DNA from: Microbispora corallina
Lineage (GTDB): Bacteria; Actinomycetota; Actinomycetes; Streptosporangiales; Streptosporangiaceae
Direction: 5' to 3'
DNA length: 61,414 bases
Assembly: GCF_016863035.1 (NCBI RefSeq)
Contig: NZ_BOOC01000050.1
Coordinates: 1-61,414 of the forward strand
Both the position numbers and the translations under genes were made by a program. Shown in pieces: positions 44,085 through 52,365 of the stretch (the first letter of the stretch is position 1; every line of letters begins with the position of its first letter). The notes beneath the pieces are model-generated. The model had not been told where the DNA came from, searched no databases, and saw only the letters and a program-made list of their open reading frames with translations.

Positions 44085-44423
44085 GTGCACCAGTTGAAGA
44101 TCGTCTTCGGAGACGGCGAAGTGGCCCGGACCTGCAATGACGACGACGAGAGGGTCGGCCGGTACGGTCCAACGCTCGCCATGACGATCCGCCGGCGTCT
44201 CGGAGAGATCGCCGCCGTTGCCTCGCTGGCCGAGCTCCGCCGGTTACCTGCTGCACGTCTCCGTCATCATCCGAACTCGGGCAACGGATACTTACTCGTC
44301 TCTCTGGGAGGGTCCGCCGATCTGCTCGTGCGTCCCCGCGACGACCCAGCCCCCACGCTCACGGACGGGCGTCTCGACGAGCATGCCGTCCGCGCTCTCG
44401 TCGTCGCTGCCATCGTTCCGTGA
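44085..44423 (+). CDS. RelE/HigB-like toxin-type protein
   Basis: The product has about 112 residues. The frame of VQIxF-like start (here LKIVFGDGEVARTCND), RYGPTLAMTIRRRLGEIAAVASLAELRRLP, and GYLLVSLGGSADLLVRPRDDPAP follows the HigB-type killer proteins that cut mRNA on ribosomes. It is listed here in short parts. The next gene, 52 bp downstream, encodes an HTH protein with a zinc peptidase domain, and such pairs occur as toxin-antitoxin systems. The GTG start has a weak ribosome site. Catalytic residues are not well defined by eye. Confidence 0.7.
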   Translation: MHQLKIVFGDGEVARTCNDDDERVGRYGPTLAMTIRRRLGEIAAVASLAELRRLPAARLRHHPNSGNGYLLVSLGGSADLLVRPRDDPAPTLTDGRLDEHAVRALVVAAIVP

Positions 44424-44475
44424 TGCAACTAACTGACCGCACGGCCCCTTCCTCGCCAGAAGAGAGGCACTTCCG

Positions 44476-45618
44476 ATGACCCTCGACAACGTCGCCCCAA
44501 TCGAGTACGCACCTCAGACCGTGTCGTCCCCCGGTGAAACTCTGAAAGAGACCCTGGAAGAGCTCGGTATTCCCCAGGCCGACCTTGCTCGCCGCACAGG
44601 TTTATCGACCAAGCACATCAATCAGATCGTTCAGGGTGCAGCAGCCATCAGCCCGGAAACCTCACTTTTACTTGAGCGTGTAACCGGCGTGCCCGCCAAC
44701 GTGTGGAACACTTTGGAAGCCGCCTGGCGTACCCAACAAGTGCGACAAGAGGAATACGATTCCCTCGTCAGTCAGGTCGAATGGCTTGACAGGTTCCCGT
44801 TGGCTGATCTCGTCGCTCGGAATGTTCTTCCCGACCGGAGTAAGACCGTGGCGAATCTCCAGCGACTCCTCGACTTCTTCGGTGTTGCAAATCCTTCAGT
44901 GGCCGAAGACTTGTGGAGCGGATACAGTGCTGCTTTTCGGCGGTCCACCATGGCGTTGCCGAACGAGTACGCCACCTACGCTTGGCTCCGGTTATGTGTG
45001 CTGATGGCGCGGCAACTTCAATGCGAGCCATATCGGCGTGAGACTTTGCATGAGCTACTACCGAGCATTCGTGGTCTAAGCAGGAAGGAGCCTGAGCTAT
45101 GGATGGCACAGCTGCCTGAACTATGTGCACGGGCCGGAGTGGCCGTAGTCTTTTCTCCTGCGTTCAAAAACACCCACCTATCGGGTGCCACTCGGTGGCT
45201 CACCCCAGATAAGGTGATGATCGCACTAACGGATCGACACAAGAAAGATGACCGATTCTGGTTCACGGTATTTCATGAAATCGCACATGTGCTACTGCAC
45301 GGAAAGCGTCTTACATTCCTAGACGACGATCCATTCAAAGGGACTGGTGAAGCAGAGGAGGAGGCGAACAACTTTGCTGCTAATGTGCTAATCCCACAGG
45401 AATATCTACCGGAGTATGACGCTCTACGACAACGTCCGAAGCCATTTGCTCGCATTCTGCGCTTCGCAGAAGAGGTCGGTATTGCCCCTGGGATTGTCGT
45501 TGGACGTCTTCAGCATGACGAGGCGCTTAACTGGAAAGAAGGAAACAAACTCAAGCGAGATTTCGATCTCGCGGCGCTAGCAGCCTTTGAAAAAGGCAGT
45601 AAGGCGCCACAGTTGTGA
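44476..45618 (+). CDS. HigA-type HTH protein fused to ImmA/IrrE metallopeptidase
   Basis: The product has 380 residues. The N-terminal HTH reads GETLKETLEELGIPQADLARRTGLSTKHINQIVQG, typical of HigA-family antidotes. The C-terminal half has HEIAHVLLHG, the HExxH zinc site of ImmA/IrrE peptidases, with a distal EEEANNFAANVLIP. Such proteins neutralise a toxin or cut a repressor after a signal. GC content is visibly lower than in neighbours (many TAT and AAA codons), which points to recent transfer. It follows the HigB-like gene on the same strand. Confidence 0.9.
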   Translation: MTLDNVAPIEYAPQTVSSPGETLKETLEELGIPQADLARRTGLSTKHINQIVQGAAAISPETSLLLERVTGVPANVWNTLEAAWRTQQVRQEEYDSLVSQVEWLDRFPLADLVARNVLPDRSKTVANLQRLLDFFGVANPSVAEDLWSGYSAAFRRSTMALPNEYATYAWLRLCVLMARQLQCEPYRRETLHELLPSIRGLSRKEPELWMAQLPELCARAGVAVVFSPAFKNTHLSGATRWLTPDKVMIALTDRHKKDDRFWFTVFHEIAHVLLHGKRLTFLDDDPFKGTGEAEEEANNFAANVLIPQEYLPEYDALRQRPKPFARILRFAEEVGIAPGIVVGRLQHDEALNWKEGNKLKRDFDLAALAAFEKGSKAPQL

Positions 45619-45647
45619 CTCCCCTGAGGGGTGCTTCAGCTTCTCGA

Positions 45648-46484
45648 TCACTGCGCGGCAATATGTTCCAAGTCACAGAGAGCCGCAGTTGCATCGTCGT
45701 AGACCTTGCTTCGTGGCCATTGTTTGCCATGCGGGTCCGACTGTTCGGCTGCGCGGACTCGGCGGATCAACACAGCTGGCCCATGCTCAGCGAGGGTGTC
45801 GAGGAGTCCGCGCCAGGTGGTGAGTTGGTAGCGGTTGACGGCGTCGGCGGCTCCGTCGGTGAGCAGGGCCGCGGCGTGTACCTGGTCGGTGGGAGTGGTG
45901 CCGGTGAGGGCTTGGTCGGCGGCGAGGGGGTCGGTGGAGGCGACCCAGAATCCGCGGTCGCGGTTGCGGTAGGTGCCGAGGGTTTCGACGTACTCGCGGC
46001 GGGCGTCGGCGTGTTCGGGTGTGCCGCCGCGCAGGCTGTCGAGGCGTGTGCGGTGGGGTGCGGCGACCTGTTCTAGTCGGTCGTCGCTGATCACCTTGGG
46101 CTCGGGTGTGCCGGTGTCGAGGATGAGGGTTGAGTCGCCGAGGACGAGCCAGTCGAGGCGGTCGGCGGTGTGGCGGAGCATGATGACGGTGGCGGAGGGG
46201 GAGCCGCCGTGGGTCAGGTCGCAGGTGAAGTCGTGCAGTGAGGTGACGTGCTTGATGCCCTGGGCGAGGAGTTCGGGGAGGGGGCCGGTGCTTTGGGTCA
46301 TCTCGGCGAGCAGGGTGGAGCCGAGGGTGTGGGAGTACCAGCGGACGCTGTGGGAGCAGGCCGAGGTGATGCCTGGGGGGATGCTGGCGCCGTCGAGCAG
46401 GACGACAGCGTCGGCGGTGGCGCCGATGAAGTCTTCGTTGGGCCGGTCGGGGTAGGCGGGTTCGTTGGCGAAGGCGACGCGCAT
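45648..46484 (-). CDS. PP2C-like protein phosphatase domain protein
   Basis: The product has about 278 residues. Its opening RVAFANEPAYPDRPNEDFIGATADAVVLLDGAS and later GGSPSATVIMLR, WLVLGDSTLIL and ALLTDGAADAV follow the PPM/PP2C pattern with the metal Asp residues. It should remove phosphate from Ser/Thr. The ATG at 46484 overlaps the stop of the HTH gene upstream (TGATG), so both are one operon. No kinase is adjacent, but two HATPase-type proteins occur in this window. A longer frame upstream is a shadow. Confidence 0.85.
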   Translation of the reverse strand: MRVAFANEPAYPDRPNEDFIGATADAVVLLDGASIPPGITSACSHSVRWYSHTLGSTLLAEMTQSTGPLPELLAQGIKHVTSLHDFTCDLTHGGSPSATVIMLRHTADRLDWLVLGDSTLILDTGTPEPKVISDDRLEQVAAPHRTRLDSLRGGTPEHADARREYVETLGTYRNRDRGFWVASTDPLAADQALTGTTPTDQVHAAALLTDGAADAVNRYQLTTWRGLLDTLAEHGPAVLIRRVRAAEQSDPHGKQWPRSKVYDDATAALCDLEHIAAQ

Positions 46485-47326
46485 CAGGTGTCCCCGTGCC
46501 GGTAGAGCGGGCTTGCCAGTTCCGCCCGCACTGGCTCCCCAGTTTGCAGGTCGTATTCGACGCCGACCACGCAGGAGAAGCGGCGGTCGCCGACCTGCCC
46601 CCACAGGGTGGCGATCTCGTTGGCGAGTAGGTGGATGACGCCGAGGGAGCCGTTGGGGTGGATACCGGCGATGGCCAGGAACGACCCGTTGCCGTCCGGC
46701 CGGGGCAGTCGGCCGAGGAAGGCCGAGTCGGTCGGCTGCTGTGGGTCGAGCTGGGAGCCGGAGCGGTACTCGCGGCCGGTGCGGGTGTCGAGGAGCTTCC
46801 AGCCTTTGTCGTCGCGGTCCCAGCGGATGACCGGGTCGGCGTCGTACGCCTGCTGCATGGCCTCGGACATGCGGGGGCCGCAGATGACGAGCAGGCCGGG
46901 CCGGTTGAGGTTGATCTGCCCGTCCACCGTGACGTTGTCGGTGGTCACGGTCAGGCTGAAGGTCCGGGCGAAGTCTTCCAGCCGCTTGCCGGCGCGCATG
47001 TCGTCCAGGGCGACCATGGAGCGGCCGGTCGCGGCGTCGTGCCGCAGCGGGGTCACCACGGTGACCGACCCGACACCGAGGAACGCGCCTTCAGGTGCAG
47101 GGCCGGTGTGGCGGATCTGGTGGATACGCCCGCGGGACAGGCCGGCCTTCTCAGCGATCTGCGCATACGACATGCCTTGGGCGTGGAGTTCCTGGATGAC
47201 GCGGCGGCGGAGCCGGGCCAGTTCGGTGACTTCTTGCTGGGCGGCGTTGAGTCGTTCGGTGGCGACCCGGAGCAGCAGGTAGGGATCGTCGATGGCGGCG
47301 ATTTTGTCCAGGTCGCTCGGTGGCAC
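46484..47326 (-). CDS. HTH regulator with C-terminal nucleotide- or ligand-sensing domain
   Basis: The product has about 280 residues. The N-terminal LRRRVIQELHAQGMSYAQIAEKAGLSRGRIHQIRH is a sigma-4-like HTH. The C-terminal 160 residues (LGVGSVTVVTPLR, RPGLLVICGPRMSEAM, GWKLLDTRTGREYRSGSQLD) form a domain I have seen only in actinomycete regulators; its ligand is unknown. The GTG at 47326 has a perfect AAGGAGG, five bases away; the longer frame to 47431 crosses the operator. A perfect palindrome at 47354-47369 lies just upstream. Confidence 0.82.
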   Translation of the reverse strand: MPPSDLDKIAAIDDPYLLLRVATERLNAAQQEVTELARLRRRVIQELHAQGMSYAQIAEKAGLSRGRIHQIRHTGPAPEGAFLGVGSVTVVTPLRHDAATGRSMVALDDMRAGKRLEDFARTFSLTVTTDNVTVDGQINLNRPGLLVICGPRMSEAMQQAYDADPVIRWDRDDKGWKLLDTRTGREYRSGSQLDPQQPTDSAFLGRLPRPDGNGSFLAIAGIHPNGSLGVIHLLANEIATLWGQVGDRRFSCVVGVEYDLQTGEPVRAELASPLYRHGDT

Positions 47327-47353
47327 GGTTCCTCCTTTATGGTGCGCCACCGA

Positions 47354-47369
47354 GTCTAGGGCCCTAGAC
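47354..47369. promoter_or_regulatory. Perfect 16-bp palindrome GTCTAGGGCCCTAGAC
   Basis: The palindrome stands 28 bp before the GTG of the HTH gene. Its half GTCTAGGG is the core of the three sites in front of the ftsK operon and of a weaker copy (TATAGGGGGCTAGAC) near 48190 before the HATPase gene. The shared motif suggests one regulator controls these units. Confidence 0.7.
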
Positions 47370-47517
47370 GAAATGCCGTCTATCCCTCTTGACAGTACGG
47401 TTGTGACGGGTTTGCCGGTTGTTGAGTCCACCGCCCGGATCGCCGAGCGCCGGTTGGGGACACCCCTGGGGGCTCACGGGTCACGGCGCCATTCCGGACA
47501 GCAGCGCCACCCAGACC

Positions 47518-47757
47518 TCACGCGCCTGCTCGATTCGCCAGCGGTGCGTCTCGCGGATCTCTGGAGGCCTCGTCGTATTGGAGGGTGCGGCGGATGAACC
47601 CTTGGCCGCCGACCTGGCACAGCTCGTACACAGTGGCGAGACAGTCGCAGGTCCAGGCGAGCACGAGCATCCGCGCTCCGTCCGAGGGCTCGAACCAGGC
47701 CAATTTCTTGCATCCGGGCTGTCGGCGATCGGGGACGTGCGGGCTCACGCAGCTCAT
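47518..47757 (-). CDS. Small conserved actinomycete protein, 79 residues
   Basis: The product MSCVSPHVPDRRQPGCKKLA continues WFEPSDGARMLVLAWTCDCL, TVYELCQVGGQGFIRRT. I know similar short proteins from actinomycete regulatory modules, but no function. Four cysteines could bind metal. The ATG at 47757 overlaps the stop of the HATPase gene (TGATG), which fixes the frame; two competing frames on the same strand lack this coupling. The long shadow frame reaching 48180 includes it only as its tail. Confidence 0.7.
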   Translation of the reverse strand: MSCVSPHVPDRRQPGCKKLAWFEPSDGARMLVLAWTCDCLATVYELCQVGGQGFIRRTLQYDEASRDPRDAPLANRAGA

Positions 47758-48206
47758 CACCGGCACGTCGCCGGAGCGGCGGCGGCGATGAGGTCGACCT
47801 TGAGCAGCGCCCAGACGGTACGACCGGCTTGGTTGCCGTACACGCCCCAGTTGTCGGCCAGGTTGGCGACCAGCAGCAGGCCGCGGCCGCCCTCGTCGTC
47901 GGCGGGCCGGACGAGCCGGGGGACTTCGGGGCCGCCCTCGTCGGTGACGCCGAGCCAGACCTGATCGGGTTCGGCCTGGATGCTGACGATGAACTTGCCT
48001 CCGAAGCGGGCCGAGGCGGTGTGCCGGACCGCGTTGGTTGCTAGTTCGCTCACGATGAGTTCGGCTGACTCGACGACGGGCCGTGCGCCGAGGGTTGCGG
48101 TGATGAATCGGCGGGCTTCGGTGACCGAGGCGGGACGGCCGAGGAAGTGCCGGGACAGGCGCCATGGGGGCACGGGACACGCTCCGTCGTATAGGGGGCT
48201 AGACAT
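47757..48206 (-). CDS. ATP-binding anti-sigma-type protein
   Basis: The product has 149 residues with a GHKL fold: ESAELIVSELATNAVRHT (N-box), WLGVTDEGG (G1) and EGGRGLLLVANLAD (G2). It is like the HATPase proteins that inhibit sigma factors. The ATG at 48206 lies close after a GTCTAG-like motif. It is coupled to the small gene downstream. Together with the PP2C phosphatase it could form a kinase/phosphatase switch inside the element, which is inference. Confidence 0.87.
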   Translation of the reverse strand: MSSPLYDGACPVPPWRLSRHFLGRPASVTEARRFITATLGARPVVESAELIVSELATNAVRHTASARFGGKFIVSIQAEPDQVWLGVTDEGGPEVPRLVRPADDEGGRGLLLVANLADNWGVYGNQAGRTVWALLKVDLIAAAAPATCR

Positions 48207-48269
48207 GCCTTCGACTGGAGCGTATGACTAACGCTGGAAGGTTCTCAAGGAATAGGACGCATAAATGCG

Positions 48270-49112
48270 TTAGTTGTCGAGCTGCTTCGCCAGCTCCCGG
48301 AAGTCCGTCGCGATCTCACCCAGCAGCGCCCGCAGCTCATCCCCGTACACGGCCGCCCCCGCGAACGCCTCGAATGCCTCTTCATGCGCGCCGATCTCGG
48401 CCGCCTCCGTCAGCGTGAGGTCACCGGTCAGGCTCTCCACCACACTCATGGACCCGTCGAAGATGGTGAACCCGTGCAGGGGAAAGGCCAGAGCCTCCAC
48501 CTTCCACGGCACGACGCCGAGCTGGACATGCGGCAACGTCGACACCTGGGCCAACCGGTCAAGCTGAGCCAGCATCAACGACGGCGACCCCGGCCAGGTA
48601 CGCACTGCTCCCTCAGACAGCACGAACGCGAATCGCCGGCCCTGCTCGAACAGCACCGCTTGAGCATCGACTCGTACGGCGGCGGCCTTGGCCGCATCGT
48701 CCTCGTCCACATCCCGGCCGATCGCCACCGCCAGCCGCGCATACTCCGCCGTCTGCAACAGCGCCGGGATCACCGCCGAAGAGAAAACGGCCAACCATTG
48801 AGCCGAGCGAACCCTTGCGGCGTTCGCCGCCTCCCGACCGGCAAGCCCACCCCTCAAGCGGGACACCTCATCACGCAGCCGCAGCAGCAGCGCGTCCAAC
48901 TCACGCCGCCTGTCCTCGTCGAGGTTAAGCGCCGCGGATACCCACTCAACCGTCGCAGGAGTCGGGAGTAACCGCCCGGTCTCCATCCGAGAGATCGTCG
49001 GCTGTGCCACCCCAGCCCGCTGCGCCAGCTCCTTACCCGTCAGCCCCGCATCCTTGCGCAGCCGCCGCAGCAGCTCGCCCAGCTCTCGCAACCGATCCCG
49101 CCGCTCCTCCAC
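48270..49112 (-). CDS. XRE family regulator with DUF5753-type C-terminus
   Basis: The product has 280 residues. The HTH is LRKDAGLTGKELAQRAGVAQPTISRMETGRLLP. The C-terminal domain (IPALLQTAEYARLAVAIG, PWKVEALAFPLHGFTIFD) resembles the DUF5753 ligand domain of WhiJ-like regulators. It is followed by the HATPase gene on the same strand 63 bp on, resembling the pairing at 32000-34200. It could be the element's own repressor, and might bind the GTCTAGGG sites. Confidence 0.9.
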   Translation of the reverse strand: MEERRDRLRELGELLRRLRKDAGLTGKELAQRAGVAQPTISRMETGRLLPTPATVEWVSAALNLDEDRRRELDALLLRLRDEVSRLRGGLAGREAANAARVRSAQWLAVFSSAVIPALLQTAEYARLAVAIGRDVDEDDAAKAAAVRVDAQAVLFEQGRRFAFVLSEGAVRTWPGSPSLMLAQLDRLAQVSTLPHVQLGVVPWKVEALAFPLHGFTIFDGSMSVVESLTGDLTLTEAAEIGAHEEAFEAFAGAAVYGDELRALLGEIATDFRELAKQLDN

Positions 49113-49161
49113 ATTCAGTTTCTACCAGTAGATCTCTACTACTTACCAACGCGAACGAGTG

Positions 49162-51168
49162 TTACGAATCATTATTGGCTGTGATCCACCTGCTGATCGC
49201 CTTTAGTCGCTGTGCAACTAGGTCTATTGCCGCAGTGGGCTTGAACCGCTGTCGATCCGCTCCGCTCAGCGCCGAGAGGAAGGGTGAGCTCAGAAGGTGG
49301 ATCGCCTCGGATACGAGGCCTGGATCGAGATTCCGCAGGTCCCGCTGGACATCCCTTTCTTCTAGAAGGCCATCGCCATAAGGGCTCCGCTGCTCGGCTA
49401 CAAGTTTGTTCAGGACTTCCTTGAGCGCGTTCAGCTGATGAACACGTGCCGTCCATGAAATCTCGACCGCCTCGTGTCGCTGATCAGCCGTGAGCGCTGG
49501 GTCTAGAAATTTTCGGATCTCCTCAGTTGAGAACGGATACCGCTCATGCAGGAGTAGGAGCCGACTCAAGGTCTCTGTGTGCATAAGTGCAAACCCACGG
49601 TCCTTGCTCGCTTCAGCGTGGGTGTCGGTATGAAACTCAGGACCTATGGCGACAGTGGCAACCGCACCAACCTGCTCCCGGTGCCGCTCCAGCTTAACTG
49701 AGCGTAACTCAGCCGGTGGAACCGGTCCCGCGCTTGCAGTCTTGACCTCGATGGCTATTGGGGGAAGCGCTGGCGCGGTGGAGCGGATCAGTGCGTCAGT
49801 TTTGCCCGGACCTCCAATCGGCTGAACTTCAAAGCCAAGGGAACGGAGTGCTTCACAAACAAGCTGTTCGACTTGCTTATGCTTGCTTCCGTCCCTGCTG
49901 TATCGCACAAGCAGATCCGCTAGCTCAACGGCACGAGTTGGCCCAGTGGCCGCAGCATTCGCCTGATTCGTGCCTTCGTCGGCCTGGATTATGGCGAGTT
50001 CGGCGCGGTCTTGAATGGGAAGAATCTCAATCATCCCTCGCCCAGCTGGAGTAAGGCGAAAATCCTTACTAGATACCTTCTCCACCATGTCAGCGTCGAG
50101 CAGAAATCGAAGGCGCATGGAAACCGCTTGCGGAGACAGAGGATCGCGATTGTATAGCGAACTGATTTTCGCTAGCTCGCCAGCTGATTTAGCGGTATCT
50201 GCTAGTTCTCTTAAGATCTCGCCGACAAACCAGACGGAGGCGTGCACAAGTGCGACGAGATCAATAGGTTCGTTAGATTCAAGCCACTGACGCGCGCCTT
50301 CCGTCGCGCCCCAGTGATTCATCCGGCTCCTATAGATCAGGCCGGCCGCGACAAGAGAAGCCCGCGCTTGTCGAGTTGATGCAGGCGCCGATTGGAACTC
50401 TGATTGAATTAGATCCTCAAGTATCCGTTCTTGGATCTCCGGAATGGCATATTCAACTGTGGTGGCCATAAAATCGAGCGGACCACGATCATCAGGGCTG
50501 GGGAAGTATAGCGATTGTGCTGTCTTTCGTGACGCGTGTCCAGAAGTCCGCAAGCTTTCCAGCAGGTTGCCGATGGGACCTGTCCGATCACCAACCTTGG
50601 TGGTATAGGTGCCTGCTGCTGGAGGACCACCAAGGGCGAGTTTGGTCAGCATGGCCTCGCCTTTGGGCGTGATCCGAACGAGGCCGTCGTAGAGTTCGAC
50701 CGCGCCGGTTCCGCGCAGCCAATTAGTGCGCCGCCTGACTTGATCCAAGGCGTTCCAGCCCATTGCATACCGCTGATTTGCACACTCTAGGAGAGAGTCG
50801 TGCGATAATGGCGCATCTGCCAACTGAGCCAATACTTCTCCGAAGAACCTGACATGCCTATGCAGGTGGCCGACTAAGGCATGCGTTGTGGGGTTTTGCA
50901 GCCATTCCTGTGCATCGGGGGTGAGTTTGACACTCTCGCCCGATCGTTTGACGAACGACTTGCCGAGCGTCTTTAGCAACTGCTGGGCGGGCACGTCACG
51001 GTTCTCATCAACCGGGATCGACGACGTGAGGGCACTACCATCTATCGTCCGGAGGATGTCGGGCAGTCGCTGCACCCACGTCTCGACCGGGCCAGGCAGA
51101 CTAGGGGCTGTCTGCGATCGCTGGTACCAATCTCTGCCAGTAGCCTCGCTATCGAGGGAATCACTCAT
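49162..51168 (-). CDS. Winged-helix repeat protein with PD-(D/E)xK nuclease domain
   Basis: From the ATG at 51168 the product has 668 residues. The N-terminal 400 residues contain repeated winged-helix-like segments (RRRTNWLRGTGAVELYDGLVRITPKG; LRFLLDADMVEKVSSKDFRLTPAG). A nuclease domain follows: QLVCEALRSLGFEVQ, GGPGKTDALI and IAIEVKTASAG give the E, D and E-x-K of a restriction-endonuclease fold. A helical C-terminus ends the protein. No methyltransferase is adjacent. It is a candidate defence nuclease. GC is lower than in the flanks. The start is uncertain, as no good ribosome site is seen. Confidence 0.78.
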   Translation of the reverse strand: MSDSLDSEATGRDWYQRSQTAPSLPGPVETWVQRLPDILRTIDGSALTSSIPVDENRDVPAQQLLKTLGKSFVKRSGESVKLTPDAQEWLQNPTTHALVGHLHRHVRFFGEVLAQLADAPLSHDSLLECANQRYAMGWNALDQVRRRTNWLRGTGAVELYDGLVRITPKGEAMLTKLALGGPPAAGTYTTKVGDRTGPIGNLLESLRTSGHASRKTAQSLYFPSPDDRGPLDFMATTVEYAIPEIQERILEDLIQSEFQSAPASTRQARASLVAAGLIYRSRMNHWGATEGARQWLESNEPIDLVALVHASVWFVGEILRELADTAKSAGELAKISSLYNRDPLSPQAVSMRLRFLLDADMVEKVSSKDFRLTPAGRGMIEILPIQDRAELAIIQADEGTNQANAAATGPTRAVELADLLVRYSRDGSKHKQVEQLVCEALRSLGFEVQPIGGPGKTDALIRSTAPALPPIAIEVKTASAGPVPPAELRSVKLERHREQVGAVATVAIGPEFHTDTHAEASKDRGFALMHTETLSRLLLLHERYPFSTEEIRKFLDPALTADQRHEAVEISWTARVHQLNALKEVLNKLVAEQRSPYGDGLLEERDVQRDLRNLDPGLVSEAIHLLSSPFLSALSGADRQRFKPTAAIDLVAQRLKAISRWITANNDS

Positions 51169-51603
51169 GCCATAAGGATGGCTAAGGCAGACACTACTTG
51201 CAACCGACATCTGGAACCATCTGGCTATCGACGGGCTGTCGCTGGAGCTGCTTACCCAGCACGCCGACGTTGGAGTGACCCGGCGGCAGAACAGCGATCG
51301 GGCACACTGGATGGTGCAGTCTTTGTAGAGGCTCCGCGGCGTTGCCAGCACCGGGCGCAGCGCGATGCCCGGTAGCTAACTGTAAGTTGTCTGCCGAGTT
51401 GTTCACATAGGAATCAAGGGCGGCGCTGCGCGCCGCCTCGCGGCCCGTCGCCCGCTCGGCGGCCGGGCATGCGGCCTGGGGGCCGGTCCCGGCCGCCGGC
51501 GGCTCCAAGCCACGCAACTGTGTCGATCTCCTATTGAACAAACGAGCTTGCCCAGACAAGCGGGCTGACGTAATTGTGAGGCATCGCCTTGCTGGAGGAG
51601 ACC
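51169..51603. other. Intergenic region with GC-rich stem-loop
   Basis: No gene is visible. A GC-rich block at about 51417-51500 contains inverted repeats such as GGCGGCG/CGCCGCC. A short repeat GCTTG-N6-CAAGC lies at about 51545-51560, before the Crp/Fnr gene. The region must hold the promoters for the nuclease gene and the Pycsar-like locus, but no clear -35/-10 pair stands out. Confidence 0.4.
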
Positions 51604-52308
51604 GTGACACCCAATCGATGGCCGACCGGCACCTTCATGCACCGTCTGACGGACGAACTACGTTCGGAGCTCCTCGAACTCGGCATCCTGCGCACGTACC
51701 CGCCTGGCCACATCTTGATCAAGCAGGGGGATCACAGTACATCTGTCTGGCTCTTGCTAGACGCGCTGGTCAAGGTTACCGGAACTGTTGAGAACGGTGT
51801 GGAGGCGACGCTAGCCATCCGGGTATCAGGCGACATCGTTGGCGATATGTCAGCCATGGATGGGGCACCACGGTCGGCGACTGTGACGACATGCGGGCAT
51901 GCGGTCTGCCAGCAGATCAAAGGCCCAGTGTTCCGCTCTTTCGTGGCGCGACGCCCAGCTGTAGCGCTAGCGCTGAGCCAGGTCATCGCTGATCGATTGC
52001 GTTGGTCTAACCAGCGGCGCCTTGATTTCGCTGGGTACGAGACGAAGATCTGTTTGGCGCGTGTGCTGATCGCACTGATCTCGCGGCACGGGCGGGCCAC
52101 GGGTGACGGAACAAGCATTGGCGTGCCGCTCACCAGGGCTGAGCTCGGATTGCTGGTCGGTGCGAGGAAGATTACGACGCAGAAGGCTCTGCGCGAACTA
52201 GCCGCCGACGGGCTCATACGGCGGGGACACCGCGACGTGGTGGTGACGGATCTGGCAGGGCTCACTAAGCTTGCCGGACTCCAATTTCCCTCCGAGCCAT
52301 ATTTATAA
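51604..52308 (+). CDS. Crp/Fnr family cyclic-nucleotide-binding transcription regulator
   Basis: The product has 234 residues. The cNMP-binding domain has GDIVGDMSAMDGAPRSATV (about residues 76-94), with the Glu/Asp-type base and the Arg that holds the cyclic phosphate, so ligand binding looks preserved. The C-terminal winged HTH has TRAELGLLVGARKITTQKALRELAADGLIRR. The GTG at 51604 has GGAGGAG upstream; a TTG at 51589 is not preferred. It precedes the cyclase gene by 57 bp, so the cyclase product is its likely ligand. Confidence 0.88.
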   Translation: MTPNRWPTGTFMHRLTDELRSELLELGILRTYPPGHILIKQGDHSTSVWLLLDALVKVTGTVENGVEATLAIRVSGDIVGDMSAMDGAPRSATVTTCGHAVCQQIKGPVFRSFVARRPAVALALSQVIADRLRWSNQRRLDFAGYETKICLARVLIALISRHGRATGDGTSIGVPLTRAELGLLVGARKITTQKALRELAADGLIRRGHRDVVVTDLAGLTKLAGLQFPSEPYL

Positions 52309-52338
52309 GGCTTCTCCTTCCGGGTCATGCCTCACTCT

Positions 52339-52354
52339 TGAGCTCACCCGCTCA
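52339..52354. promoter_or_regulatory. Crp-like palindrome TGAGC-N6-GCTCA before the cyclase gene
   Basis: TGAGC (52339-52343) and GCTCA (52350-52354) form a perfect inverted repeat with the 6-bp spacer typical of Crp/Fnr operators (TGTGA-N6-TCACA). It is 11 bp before the cyclase ATG and 30 bp after the Crp/Fnr stop. Binding would block translation start or transcription. It is a short match, so moderate. Confidence 0.4.
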
Positions 52355-52365
52355 TTGGAGACGCC

